From Amphibalanus amphitrite (lineage: Eukaryota; Arthropoda; Thecostraca; Balanomorpha; Balanidae), in the NCBI RefSeq assembly GCF_019059575.1, contig NW_024882199.1, forward strand, positions 248,001-312,000: a stretch of 64,000 nt of DNA, given 5' to 3'. Of the stretch, positions 1-11,899 are shown one piece after another (position 1 is the stretch's first letter; the number at the start of each line of letters is the position of its first letter). The notes under the pieces are model-generated. The model saw only the letters and a program-made list of their open reading frames with translations. It was not told where the DNA came from and ran no database searches. Both the position numbers and the translations under genes were made by a program.

Positions 1-1060
1 TAAAAATTTCAGGGTATGGGCTCCCGAAGGCGATCTACCTGATGGCACCGGTCGCTACTCGCTTAAAACCTCGTGGCACGTGGCACGTGCGATTCCATTT
101 TCCCCATGTTAAGTCAACGGGGTTTTGGACACTTTTTGCGCGATCGCCAATGGTGGGAAAACGGGCCAAGGAAGAGGTGGTTTTCTTCCCAGCATTTTAT
201 GGCAAACACGTTCCGGTACACGCCAGTGTGCGCGGTATACACGTCAGAACTTCGTAACGTGTCTTTGCACGAGGTCAAAGTTGAACTTTTTTCGCTCCCC
301 ATGTTAAGGCAATGGGCGTTTTTGCAGAGACTTTTTCATTCGCCCATTGTACAAAATTATATGATACGATTTTGTTTAAACTTCCAGGACTTGTTGAGAA
401 AAGACCATAGAACATGTTGTTATGCTTCTTTAAGCTGTGCAAATTCGTTTGTTCTTTTTAGGCTCGTTTAAAAATGAAAAATTTTAACATGGAAAGTCAA
501 TGGGAGCGTCTTTGCTGCTTAATAACTTTTTACAGTTGAGATATATTTAAGTGAAAAGTTGATAGGTTATACAACTTTTGATGCTCTTTCCAATGTTATA
601 TATAACGTTATTGCACGTTGTGCCGTTTTTGAGGAATTTGGTAAAAAAGCACGACTTTACCGAGATTTGAGCTCAGACCTATATATGGTCTTGGCTCAGA
701 CAGTATACGAACAGGTGACAGGGATACCTCCCATTGAAGGATGCGATTTAATACTAAACATTAGCAGCCGGCCGCCGTGGGGACGTTTTTGTACGACTTA
801 TATCTCCGCAGCCACTGGACCAATACACTTGCGGTTTTTTGTGTGGGGTAGCGTATACCCTTCTTAGAAGTATTTTACTATGGACGATGCATGCGAGTGA
901 CCCCTACTGCACGTGACACGTGTAATACGGACAGGTGTCAGTTTTGTAATAAGTGCAATAACTCGGTAATTACTGGGCCAATTGCGCTGAAACTTGGCAT
1001 GCAGGTAGTCACCTACCAGGCGATCCATTTTCATGTGCCACGGTAGGGGTGCCGCTGCAC
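1..1060. other. non-coding repeat-derived DNA, no gene seen
   Basis: No convincing exon is seen. The stretch contains several CACGTG palindromes (near 75-90 and 910) like those near 40.9, 42.3, 43.7 and 45.7 kb, so it is probably old repeat DNA of the same kind. The short reading frames here lack any recognisable motif and overlap in several frames. Confidence 0.5.
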
Positions 1061-1600
1061 GTGCGCACGTGCAGGGTGACGCTTCCAGATCTCGTGACCG
1101 GCCGGGCCGATTGAGTTCAAATTTGGCACACCGTCAGAGACCGCGTAGTAGGGTGCCTTGCACAGATCAGTTGGGTCCCAGGTTGCACGTGCGCACGTGC
1201 AGGGTGACGCTTCCAGATCTCAGGAACGGCCGGGCCGATTGCATTCAAATTTGGCACACCTTTAGAGACCGATCAGTAGGGTGCCGTGCGCAAGTCAGTT
1301 AGTATGTATTTTCATGGGTCACGGTTGGGATGCAGCTGCACGTGCGCACGTGCAGGGTGACACTTTCAGATCTCGAGAACGGCCGGGCCGATTGAGCTCA
1401 AATTTGGTACACCGCTAGAGACCGGCGAATAGGGTGCCGTGCAAAAGTCAGATGGGACCATTTTGCACGTGCGCACGTGCAGGGTGTCGCTTCCAGATCT
1501 CGAAAACGGCCGGGTCGATTGCACTCAAATTTGGCACACCGCTAGAGACCGGTTAGCAGAGTGCAGTGCACTAAGTGGCCGAAGTTTGGTGATGATCTGA
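1061..1600. repeat. four tandem copies of a ~127-153 bp E-box repeat
   Basis: Unit starts are visible at 1061, 1189, 1342 and 1469. Each opens with a palindrome TGCACGTGCGCACGTGCA containing two CACGTG E-boxes, then AGGGTGACGCTTCCAGATCTC, a GGCCGGGCCGATTG block and a CAAATTTGGCACACC block. The AGATCTCGAGAAC and AAATTTGG blocks also occur inside the TTAA elements further along, which suggests common ancestry. Copies differ by small substitutions and one ~26-bp insertion (unit 2). Confidence 0.85.
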
Positions 1601-2658
1601 ATAAAACTTCCGAAGTTATTCGAAATTTGGTGATGACCGTTTTTTTTTTTGTGTCACCCTGTATATGAGATACAGACGTGTTTTTGGGCTCAAACGAAAC
1701 GTTGGAGACTAAGGATCATTTAAAGTGCAAAATGTGTCGGACCAGATGCTTATGTACTTGTTTATGACGTCACACGTGTCCCGAAACATATAAAAATATT
1801 GTCATGTTCTAGCTATGAATGCACGAACATTTAGGTATCCATAAATTTAGAATAATCGCAAGTCTTAGCGAGGCTCATCGACGAGGCAAGTGAAGTCTGG
1901 GGACATGACCTAGTTAATTAGCGTTGATGACCTCAGGTGACCTTGAATGTTCTTATAGTTATAAGACTTATTCATATAGGAACTACAATCTTTATATTTA
2001 TTTCAAAAACATTTTTAAACGTATGTTTTGATATCAACTTGATGTTAACCCGGTCTCCACTTTAGTAAGTCCAGAGTCTTGTATGTTTTACGTCACATGA
2101 CGTCAGGGGTGGATCTAGCTTATCCGTTTGGAGAGGGCAAATGTTTCCGACCCATTCGGCGACCCCGACCCACCGCCGCGCCGGTGACTTTACAACGCTT
2201 CACTACGTCTGCAATCTGCATGCGTGTAGTTCAGGGATTTCCATCTGTTATCAGCATACCGACCTAAATAATGAGCAGCGAGCGGTCAGCTCCATCCCTC
2301 AGAATGGTTGTGACGGAAAGACCTGCTTTTCGTCCAGATAGGCATCGACGCCGTATTATGTTTATCATCACCAAAAGCTTTGGGAGCGGAAAAGGATAGT
2401 CTTGCCCACACGACTCAGCAATGGGGAGGGCAAATACCCTCTATGCCCTTCACTGGATCCGACATTGCATGACGTGAAATGGTAGAATGTATCCCAAAAC
2501 TTCTTACCCATTCCTATTGTATGGTGCGTTATGTAACATGCAACGTGCACGTAAAACCACTTCATTGCCATACTTAACTGACGCTTACTGCTGCAAACGG
2601 ATACTTTTTCATAAAGGTGGACAGCACTAATGACACCATACCACCTACGTCGAACGTA

Positions 2659-3569
2659 TTAACCCTCGCCCGCACATGCCATTTTCCCATCCTAGAACGC
2701 ACATGGGGGGGGGGGGTGGTTGCCACCCCCCGCGCCATTTCGTTCCTGTTGGAGATAGAGCTTAGCAGTAAAGACCAAAAAGATTCTTTGGGAAGAGACG
2801 AATCCAATGATACCCAGTTTTACCTTCTCAGGTCAGTCATTGACCTTCCAGGTCAGGTCAAACTAGAAAATGTTGCTGTTTTGGGTCACCGTTGGATATC
2901 AAGTGCGCTGCTTATCAAATACCGATGACGATGCTGTTTTCTGGTGCCAAGCCAGCTAGAACCTCTTTGTCACACTATCCGACCAGAATTTTGCTGCTAA
3001 GGTCATTTCAGGTCAAGTTAGGTCAAGGTCAATTATATGTGTTTGTATGTCTGTGTGTGTCTGTGTGTATACTGATGTGTGCATCGATTGTTTTTGGGTC
3101 TATATCACATGAAATCATGATCTGAGAAGCTTTTACCAAAAATGCAGTCAAAAAACTTCACAAAAAGTAAATTCAGCTTGCCTAAAACGCAATTATCTTA
3201 GATGACCTAGGTTGACCTTGACCCTGACCTTGACCCCTGTACATCGTCGAACAACATGTTCCATGATATTTGGGAGGTAAGAATGGCAAAAAAGGCCGAA
3301 ATCAGGGTGTCAAAAGCTCACAAGGCCCATAGCAAACGCAAGATGTTGAGAATTGGCCATTTGGGTCATGACATGACCTGAAAAACAAGGTCATATCTCC
3401 GAAACCAAAAATCACAGAAACTTGAAATTTTCAGTGGACATCAAAAAAGGATAGACGAGCAGCTATACGAAAAATCAGCCTTCTAGCTCTAAAAATGTTG
3501 AGTGCAGAGCAGAAAGACTGCCTGGGGGGGGGGGTGGCAACCACCCCCCCATGTGCGGGCGAGGGTTAA
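2659..3569 (+). mobile_element. TTAA element, family E (copy E1)
   Basis: Flanked by TTAA at 2659-2662 and 3566-3569. Inverted ends read CCCTCGCCCGCACATG. Each end carries a G-run / C-run hairpin around a GGTGG...CCACC core (near 2706-2731 and 3523-3550). The body has many AGGTCA half-sites and a TGTG-rich patch near 3040-3075. No transposase frame is present. Its right TTAA is also the left TTAA of the next element. Confidence 0.9.
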
Positions 3570-4745
3570 CCCGCGCGGGGCTGGGGTCTCCAGCCGAACG
3601 CGCGGGGCTGGGGGGGGGTAAATTTTACCCCCCCTGTTATCTCCCGAACTAATGGTCCGATTTGGAAAATTCAAACGCCAATCGAAAGCTCTCATCACGA
3701 ACTACTAAAAACATGTACTTAATTTAAAGTTTGAGGTCAAGGTCAAGGTCAGGTCAAGGGTACAAATTGCAAGTTTCTACAGTATCGGCCTTGCACCGTA
3801 GTTGCCGAAGAATGGAGTCATGGACTGAGACTGATCGCCCAAAACGTGTTCTTAGGCTACCAAGACAATACTCGTTGCATACAATATCATTCAGAGGTCA
3901 AGGTCAAGGTCAGGTCAGGTCAGGTCAGGTCATCAAAAAACAAAATATAGAAAAGGGCATGTGCGACACATGTTTTATGGGTCATTTTACTCATAGAATT
4001 CAATAGGCACACTCAATAAGTGATATGGACCACCTCTGGATGAATTTCAGGTCGAGGTCAGGTCAAGGTCAGGTCAAGTGAGGTCAAATTTTGAAGTTGG
4101 TTGTTAAGGCCTAAAAAGGTGTCTATCTGATGCAGTTTTTTACGGCGAATCGAATGGTGCTATTTTTGTTTCCGTACGAGGTCTAGAACTTCCAAAAAAG
4201 TCATTTTTCAAAAAATTTGTGTGTCGTGACGTCATAAAATTTTGAATAACTCCCACATTTTTGAACCGATTCTTCTAAAATTTGGTATGTAGGTGCACAT
4301 AGACCACTTCTCTGACATATATTCCGGTTTTTTCGATAGACTCAAAATTTTGGATTTTATAATGATTTTCCCAAAAAAATCAGTTTTTTGAAAAAATTTA
4401 GGCCAAAATCCAAAATTTTCAAAAAACCGAGATAGCCATTTGATAGACAAAGTAAAATTACGTATAACCTTTTTTGTTACGTCTTGATTCCTTTAAAAAT
4501 GAAGATGTTAGCGGCGTTTGAACTTTTGCCGTTTTTGAGGCGAAAATGGCGAACATGACGTCACTAAAACATCAATTTCTCAAAAATTTTCCGACGGATT
4601 TCGCTCAAATTTTCAGGGAACGTGTCAAATTGATGTAAGAAAAGGTACTGAAAGTTTGGCGGCACTGCGCGCCGCCGTTTTTGAGATATCGCAAAAATTC
4701 GCGAGGGGGGGTAAAATTTACCCCCCCCAGCCCCGCGCGGGTTAA
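3566..4745 (+). mobile_element. TTAA element, family O
   Basis: TTAA at 3566-3569 and 4742-4745. Ends are CCCGCGCGGGGCTGGG in inverted orientation, each beside a GGGGGGGTAAATTTTACCCC type hairpin (about 3609-3634 and 4705-4730). The body has AGGTCAAGGTCAGGTCA arrays at 3731-3760, 3897-3930 and 4050-4085. Together with E1 it forms one 2.08-kb insertion in Y1, sharing the central TTAA. Confidence 0.9.
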
Positions 4746-5301
4746 TACTGGCTGAAGAGGCCGATGGTAACCCTGCCGATCATCGTGATCAGCGATGCGT
4801 GCTATGGCCGGTCTCATACAATCACTTTTCAGTTCACAGTCCCATCGCAAACTGGGCACAATGAATATTTTATTGCGCTCCATCAGGTACTAAGATATGT
4901 TTATAAACTATCAAGCAGGCATGTGTAGCGAGTAGCGACCATACAGCTCCAGAGCCCATCTATGAATTTCCTGCAATAGCCATGGAGTGGAAAGTTCCTG
5001 TTATAGACCTATAGGTACTATTTACACCGATAATGCTGTTGATATTTAAGAAAAGGAATGCTAGCAGTTTTTGAATGGACAACTGTCACTCACCGACATT
5101 GTCCGGTCTCCGGTTCCGGAGACCCTTTGTTTTCTTCTCGCGACACATGAAAATGCAACTGGCACGTGTTTCGGGGGGTTCGTGCCGTCAGCTGATTACG
5201 CCCCAGGGTACGGCAGGTCGCACACAGGTCGGCGACCTTCCATTGGCCACCAACTCGTCACAATAGACGAGAGAATGAACGAGGAGTACTAGCATTTTCC
5301 C

Positions 5302-6210
5302 TTAACCCTCGCCCGCACATGGGGGGGGGGGGTGGTTGCCCCCCCCCAGGCAGTCTTTCTGCTCTGCACTCAACATTTTTATAGCTAGAAGGCTGATTTT
5401 TCGTATAGCTGCTCGTCTATCCTTTCTTGATGTCCACTGAAAATTTCAAGTTTCTGTGATTTTTGGTTTCGGAGATATGACCTTGTTTTTCAGGTCATGT
5501 CATGACCCAAATGGCCAATTCTCAACATCTTGCGTTTGCCATGGGCCTTGTGAGCTTTTGACACCCTGATTTCGGCCTTTTTTGCCAGTCTTACCTCCCA
5601 AATATCATGGAACATGTTGTTCGACGATGTACAGGGGTCAAGGTCAGGGTCAAGGTCAACCTAGGTCATCTAAGATAATTGCGTTTTAGGCAAGCTGAAT
5701 TTACTTTTTGTGAAGTTTTTTGACTGCATTTTTGGTAAAAGCTTCTCAGATCATGATTTCATGTGATATGGACCCAAAAACAATTGGTGCACACATCAGT
5801 ATACACACAGACACACACAGACATACAAACACATATAATTGACCTTGACCTAACTTGACCTGAAATGACCTCAGCAGCAAAATTCTGGTCGGATAGTGTG
5901 ACAAAGAGGTTCTAGCTGGCTTGGCACCAGAAAACAGCATCGTCATCGGTATTTGATAAGCAGCGCACTTGATATCCAACGGTGACCCAAAACAGCAACA
6001 TTTTTAGTTTGACCTGACCTGGAAGGTCAATGACTGACCTGAGAATGTAAAACTGGGTATCATTGGATTCGTCTCTTCCCAAAGAATCTTTTTGGTCTTT
6101 ACTGCTAAGCTCTATCTCCAACAGGAACGAAATGGCGCGGGGGGGGTGGCAACCACCCCCCCCCATGTGCGTTCTAGGATGGGAAAATGGCATGTGCGGG
6201 CGAGGGTTAA
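5302..6210 (-). mobile_element. TTAA element, family E (copy E1', inverted)
   Basis: TTAA at 5302-5305 and 6207-6210. It is the reverse-complement of the element at 2659-3569 over essentially its whole length. Same CCCTCGCCCGCACATG ends, with GGTGGTTGCC and GGTGGCAACC hairpin cores. Reading frames near 5746-6349 are the mirror of those in E1 and are not real genes. Confidence 0.9.
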
Positions 6211-7143
6211 CCCGCGAGTTGCTGGGGGGGGGCGTTAAACGCCCCCACTTTTTTCGCCGGGCCATATCATAAAAACGGCGCGCCGCAGGCGCGCCAAATT
6301 TTGGGTACCTGTAGGGAATTGATTGAAGTGTATTGTGACAAAGTTTCAAAAAAAATCGGTCGGAAAATTTTTGAGATATCGAGGTTTTAGTGACGTCATG
6401 ATTTCTGAGTTTTCGACCAGAAACGGCATGTGTTCAAAAAATCATATAAAATCACAGAATAGACATACAGACATGCCGTAAACGCCGTTAGACTGCCAAT
6501 ACCATGAACAATCAAATGGCCATCTTCGATTATTGATTATCGTTCCGCATTTTCCAAAATCTTGAACTGAAACTTGGCAATTTCTCGTGACCACTTCACG
6601 ACCATGATACATGCATTTCTTAAATTGAACTTTTTGAGCCAAACACGTACACATATGATAAAATGAATGTCACCATCGTGTTTTACGCCTCAAATTACCC
6701 ATAAAACATGTGTCACAGGCTGCGAATATCAGTTTTGATTTTCGGGGATATGTGCCTACCCGGTTGACCTGACCTTGACCCTGACCTATGCTTGACCGAC
6801 CCCTACATGGAGATGACACTCTTGTAGGCCTTATATGATGGATTGTGCCCCGTTTTGACAGAGTTTATGACGAGAGGCGCTCACTGCGAAGTCCTGAAGT
6901 CAATGCTACTGAAAGCCCGATTTCAGGTGTTTGACCTGACCTTGACCCGACCTGTGACCTCAAAATTCAACTTTAAAGTACTCATCTGAAGCGTCTCGTC
7001 GCGTCCTTTCGTTTGCCGCCTCGTGCGTTTCGCTGCGCCTATTGGTTCTCGAGTTATCGGCTGGGGGCGTTTAACGCTCCCCCCCCCCCCCCAGCAAACG
7101 GTGTGTGCCGGGTGGCGAAATACCCCAGCAACTGCCGGGTTAA
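6207..7143. mobile_element. TTAA element, family F (copy F1)
   Basis: TTAA at 6207-6210 (shared with E1') and 7140-7143. Ends read CCCGCGAGTTGCTGGGG and, inverted on the right, CCCGGCAGTTGCTGGGG. Hairpin core GGGGCGTTAAACGCCC at both ends (6228-6246, 7067-7093). The body holds TGACCTGACCTTGACC arrays at 6760-6800 and 6930-6960. Confidence 0.9.
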
Positions 7144-7736
7144 CGCACGCTAGAGCCCGTCCCATGGCTCAGCAGGAACAGACATGACTCATTCAAAAAA
7201 GTGTTCACCCCCAACACCGGCGCACTCAGGCGCAGCTGAAATTTTGAGGACATGTAGACAACTCCTTGAACTACAGTTTGGTGGTAGTCTGAGACCGTAT
7301 ACTAGCGTACAATTTTTTGTAGCTCTAAAAGAACATTTACATTTTTCAAAAAAGTGTGCCAATGTAAGGGCTGACGAAAATCAATAAATGTAACACCTAT
7401 ATGCATTATAATTATATAAATTATGACTCATTACAAAGCCAAAAGTTCGCGCTATCGTTTGGTACCCAAATTATATAGTTTTGTCAATCCAAAGCGCGAA
7501 GATGTTGACGTGAAGCAAGGCGACTGTTTCTGCGCTTGTTCGCCGAAGTTAAGCTTTTGAGAGTTGTCTGACTTTGTTGAACTTTTTCAACCTTTTTAAA
7601 AGTAAAGAGAATAAAAGCTTCCGTCGTTAAAGATGCTCTGATCATTTTTGAACACGATAGTGGCCAAATGAAAACATTTAAAAATAGTCGATATTTCGCG
7701 TCCTGGCCAGTTTTTGGGCAGAGTTAAAACACGGTG

Positions 7737-7910
7737 CGGTGGGACTGTCTCTGCCGACTGTCCCTACCCAATGAGTGGGACCGGTGGGACTGTCTCTGCC
7801 GAGTGTCCCTACCCCATGAGTGGGACCGGTGGGACTGTCTCTGCCGACTGTCCCTACCCCATGAGTGGGACCGGTGGGACTGTCTCTGCCGACTGTCCCT
7901 ACCCTATATG
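7737..7910 (+). repeat. 45-bp minisatellite, ~4 units
   Basis: Tandem units of 45 bp (GGTGGGACTGTCTCTGCCGA then CTGTCCCTACCCCATGAGTG) with few differences. The same array recurs at 56085-56252 and 58791-58972. Because 45 is divisible by three, it creates artificial long open frames on both strands. Confidence 0.9.
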
Positions 7911-8690
7911 TGAGTGTCCGTTTCTGCGGCGGCCGCTGAGCCCCCAACCCTGTCCTTCTCCTCTCCCCAGTCCGCTGTGCAGGGTCGCTCGAGGTCACGT
8001 GGTCAACTGGTTGTCTTCTCCAATGCACCTTGTATTCGTCGATCGACCTTACACACCACCGTGCAGTCACATGGCTACGACCCGACTCCCCTCCGTGCCG
8101 TCCGACGCGCCGGCATGGCCCCACAACTGGGACAAACGGCCGCCGGGGACGCTCCTATGTCCGATGTTCGTCTCCGTCCACACCGGAGAGGACAGGGCAG
8201 GCGGCGGCCGGCCGACGCTGCCCGCGGCGCCGAGGTGACAGCCTCAGACCTCGCTGCTCCCAGTACGCTACAGTGGTCAGGCCGGGCCGGCGGTGGCGTG
8301 CCATCGGCCGCCGGCCAGCCGGCCTCCCCGTGCTGACCACTCACTCACATACAGCACACACCCCTGTTTATCGAGAAACATACACAACATACGCTCTGAA
8401 CTATGTAATCAGCAGTCACCAACGAATAACGATGGTCTTCCATAACTCAATGGTATCAAATGTCCCGCCCGCCCCCCTGATCATCCCCCGGTGCCGTCCC
8501 AGTGGTCGGTCGGGGCTCGACCGGTGGTCGGTCGGCAGACAGACCGACCGGTCACCGCCAGGTCACGGCCGGCCCACTGACAAGCACGCCGTGCCGCCGC
8601 CGGGGCCGTGGCCGTGCTCCAGCCGTGCCCTGACCGGGCTCACCGGCTCTGACCCACCGGCCTCAGAGATCTGACACCAACTACCGGCTG
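7911..8690. repeat. GC-rich segment duplicated at 58973-60703 and 63315-63497
   Basis: Near-identical to 58973-59207, 60350-60703 and 63315-63497, taken in that order, with the TE inserts removed. High CpG. Long frames exist on both strands but none shows a recognised domain. A pyrimidine tract followed by CAG at 7955-7972 could be a splice acceptor. I cannot tell whether this is exon, CpG island or repeat. Confidence 0.7.
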
Positions 8691-8844
8691 GACGAGCCGC
8701 CGAGCGGCCTGCCGACCGACCGCTCCCGTATGGCAGCGGGCCGCCGCCAGCTGCACCACCAGACACCGACAACAAGCACCGACACACTGTCACAGCACAT
8801 CCAGCAGCCGGCTTGTCTCGCTGTCAACCACGGGCACTCGCCGG

Positions 8845-9100
8845 TCCATCAACGCACTCACAAAACCAACTAATCACCCCCGCCTGTCCATCAACACACT
8901 GACAAAATCAACTAATCACCCTCGTCTGTCCATCAACACACTCACAAAATCAACTAATCACCCTCGCCTGCCCATCAATGCACTCACAAAATCAACTAAT
9001 TATCCTCGCCTGCCCATCAATGCACTCACAAAAATCAACTTATCATCCTCTCCTGTCCAACGCACTTACAAAATCAAACGGTCAACTCTCGTCAAATGCA
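8845..9100. repeat. tandem repeat, ~57-bp units, about five copies
   Basis: Units of the form CCATCAACGCACTCACAAAA followed by TCAACTAATCACCCTCGCCTG repeat from 8845 to about 9100 with increasing divergence. A/C-rich; any frame through it is an artefact. Confidence 0.85.
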
Positions 9101-9835
9101 CACAAAATAATACCGAGCTCACAACCATTCCCGTATTTATCGGAAAATCCCACCACAGCAGTCACCCCCGTTTCCGTCGTGTGGCCTTTCCGTTGCAGTG
9201 CGGGACGATTGTCAGCCCCCGTCGCTGCTGTGGCCAGCGGGCGGCTCCAGCACAGCGGCGAGCGTTACTGGCTGCAGCCGGTGTGTCCGTGCCCACAGCC
9301 GGGTGCAGCTGTTGGAGGCCGTGTTGGAGGCCAGTGTGACGTCACACCGTCGTGCCGTCCCAGTCCGTGTCAGTGTCAGAGTGACAGTGGTCTATATACA
9401 TATATATATATATATATATACAGTGTCAGCTGTGTCCAGCTGCTGGTGCTCCGACTGTCAGCTGAACTGACACACTGACACTGCAGCCCCTGACGGTGTC
9501 AGACCGGCCCCCGGTCAGTGTCAGCTGCCGGCACGGAGAGCGGTCCGGTGACACTCCCAGCTGCAGCCCCCTCCCCGTGGCTGGTGCCGCTGCAGTCTTA
9601 TTGTGCCGGTGGTCAGCTCCGGCAGAATCCACCACAAACAGCTGCCGTCGCTCCTCTGCCGCCGCTCCGACACTCTATTCCGGCAGCCGGACACCAAATA
9701 GCTGCAGTGGCTAGCAGTGCATTCACTCCACATGGACACACCGCTCGGAACGTCTCGCCAGACGGACCCGTCTCGGCCGGAGGGGGCGGTGAGGGGGGGG
9801 ACGCGGCGAAGGCGGCCAGAAGACGGCGCAGCCGA
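9101..9835. other. GC-rich, repeat-poor stretch with a TA microsatellite
   Basis: Contains (TA)n at about 9396-9421 and many CAGTGTC/GACACTG words like those around the leucine-rich-repeat exons at 47-53 kb. Open frames exist in several registers; none has a motif I recognise. It could hold undetected exons, but I cannot support one. Confidence 0.4.
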
Positions 9836-9837
9836 AG

Positions 9838-9982
9838 CCAACCAGCAGACGCCTCTGCGGCACGCGCGCCACGCACAGACCAATCAGCAGACGCCACTGC
9901 GGCACGCGCGTTACGCACAGACCAATCAGCAGACGCCTCTGCGGCTCGCGCACCACGCACAGACCAATCAGCAGCGCCTCCC
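9838..9982. repeat. 51-bp minisatellite carrying CCAAT boxes
   Basis: About three units with AGACCAATCAGCAGACGCC and CGGCACGCGCGC blocks. Every unit has a CCAAT motif in the same place, so potential NF-Y sites fall at ~51-bp spacing. The period is a multiple of three, and all six frames stay mostly open, so the peptides are not evidence of a gene. Confidence 0.8.
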
Positions 9983-10154
9983 GCGACTGGCTCGGGCCGG
10001 CCGCTGGAAAATGGCCGTAGAAAAGAGGCACAACCGCCGACACCTTAGGGCTTGTCAGTGGCGTTCGGTGGTGTGGTGGCAGCACGGCACGGGGTGGGGC
10101 CGGGATGACATGTCGTGGACGAGATCGCCTCCGAGACACCCGGGAAATCTGACG

Positions 10155-10325
10155 TCCCAGCCGTCCCCAGCCGGTACGTCCCCAGCCGGTACGTCCCCAG
10201 CCGTCCCCAGTCGTCCCCAGCCGGTACGTCCCCAGCCGTCCCCAGCCGGTACGTCCCCGCCTGTCTCCAGCCGGTACGTCCCCAGCCGGTACGTCCCCAG
10301 CCGTCCCCAGCCGGTACGTTTCCCC
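10155..10325. repeat. minisatellite of GTCCCCAGCCG(GTAC) units
   Basis: Short units CCCCAGCCGGTACGT and CCCCAGCCGT alternate about twelve times. Both strands read as proline/glycine-rich frames, which is expected of such an array. Confidence 0.85.
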
Positions 10326-11845
10326 AGGGCTGGTAAAGTGTTATGTCCTATTGACGTCGTCGGGGACACAGTACCAGTAAAAGTTCAAGTACCTGGGGTC
10401 AAAATTACCACATTTAGTAAACTTTTACAGTAATAAATAACTTTCAAATAAAGCAGAAACTAAACGCAAGTAAAAGATATCATTGAATCCACAACGTATA
10501 TCCCCTTTAACAAGGACATAAAAAGCCCCTATACCTAATACATACCTACAACATGGTTAATGGTTATGAACAATTAGTAGCCACAACTCACTTCCGTTAA
10601 CAGCAAAACTACCGTCGACAGTTGCTAACGAAAACTAGATCAAACTAGATGATCAAACACATACTAACAGACGCTTAGACACCGACCCCGCTGTCGGCTG
10701 TGCTATTTCAAGCGGGGTTGATTGACGACCAGTTGTAGCCAGCTATACGACTAGACAAACGACTAGATTCTGAACCGGGGTCGGACCAGTTGGACATGGT
10801 AAATTCACGCGGGGTCGATAGTTTCTAGCCGTCGTCGTTGTGAGCTACCGATACAATAGCGACACCTATTGCATCTGTTCGACGATCGTAGCGCCCCCTA
10901 CCCTTTCCGGGTTCTTCGTCTGTTACGCTACCCGCTGACCGAGTGATGCCGTGACATTTTAATTAACAAACTGGAAATTTCGAAGCGCGAGTCTGATAAG
11001 CAATTTAGTACATATGACTGCTCGTAAAAAATAATATAGAAATGAAACCTAAGGAAACGCGCATCGTAGTTGCATGCAGCCTGCATACATGAATCGTAAA
11101 AAGGTCGGGGTCATTTTTCGCTCTCATTTTTTGGTCGGGGACGCAATTTGCTTTTTTACCAGCCCTGCGTTCCCCATTGATACATTGAGGTAGTTTGAAC
11201 AGCTATTTTTTTGTTCGTTTGGAAATGCCTTGTTTTGATATGCAAGATGACATGATTCGGTGTAAAATGTCACGGTCCCTGCAATACACAGTATCACTTC
11301 GCTGTAAGTCTGACATAACGCTGCAGGTGTGTCAGATTCTTCTCAATGCCAGATCGTTTTTCCTAATGCGAGCGGCCAGGAGGCGGGTGTATGAACCCCT
11401 GGCGATTGACTTATATGGCATCTAGAAACACGATATTTAAAGGGTAGGTACTAGATGGACCAATAAAAATGTCCCTCTTGTAAAACATTGGTAAACCTAG
11501 GTGTTAGCGAGCAAATGCGTTGGTATTTTTAGGTATTTTCGCAAAGACGGCCGGCGCTCGGAGCGCGGCGGTCGGTCCCCCGCGCCGCGCCGGGCACATA
11601 TGTGTCATCTGGCCCCTGTCCTGGTTCTCAGGCCCACGTGTTGTGCTACCACGAGGGCTGAGACGGGACGGGGGCCCGACAGTCTTCGACGGGACTCCAC
11701 CGGTGCGCGACGGCCCGGTGCACGACGTGGCCGACGTGGCCTTTACGTACGACGCGGCCGACGTGGCCTTACGAGAACGATTCAGTGAACCGCATTTGTG
11801 ACCCCCGTATTTTGTGCATTTTAACCGTTTCCAACCGTTTTAACC
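10326..11845. other. no recognisable gene
   Basis: Mixed-composition DNA without long convincing frames. A short direct repeat CGACGTGGCC...TACGACGCGGC occurs at 11724-11770. The frames near 11501-11801 are open in overlapping registers and GC-rich but carry no motif. Confidence 0.4.
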
Positions 11846-11849
11846 TACC

Positions 11850-11899
11850 TAAGGTGGTTACCACCCCACCCCCCCCCCCCATGTGCGGGCGAGGGTTAA
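11850..11899 (-). mobile_element. solo right terminus of a family E TTAA element
   Basis: Reads GGTGGTTACCACCCC, a C run, then CATGTGCGGGCGAGGGTTAA, identical to the family E end. No matching left part is found nearby, so only this terminus remains. The TTAA (11896-11899) is the left edge of the duplicated 1.17-kb segment. Confidence 0.7.

Larger units (their letters stand above)
1660..7736. mobile_element. Transib-like element Y1, 5' end missing, interrupted by four TTAA elements
   Basis: This copy matches 60758-63314 once the inserts at 2659-4745 and 5302-7143 are removed. Its right end reads GAGTTAAAACACGGTG, the same terminal sequence as complete copy Y2, and it is followed by CGGTG, a likely 5-bp target duplicate from the 45-bp minisatellite. 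The left terminal ~50 bp are replaced by the E-box repeats. No intact protein is encoded; short frames such as 2271-2340 differ by stops from copy Y2. What remains without inserts is about 2.15 kb. Confidence 0.75.

Noticed and set aside
2044..2052. TTAACCCGG as a possible TTAA element end
   Set aside because: No hairpin or AGGTCA body follows, and Y2 has the related GTTAGACCCTG at 61492, so it is ancestral Y sequence.
9518..10433. Long overlapping frames in the GC-rich minisatellites
   Set aside because: Open in multiple frames and on both strands; periods divisible by three explain this.
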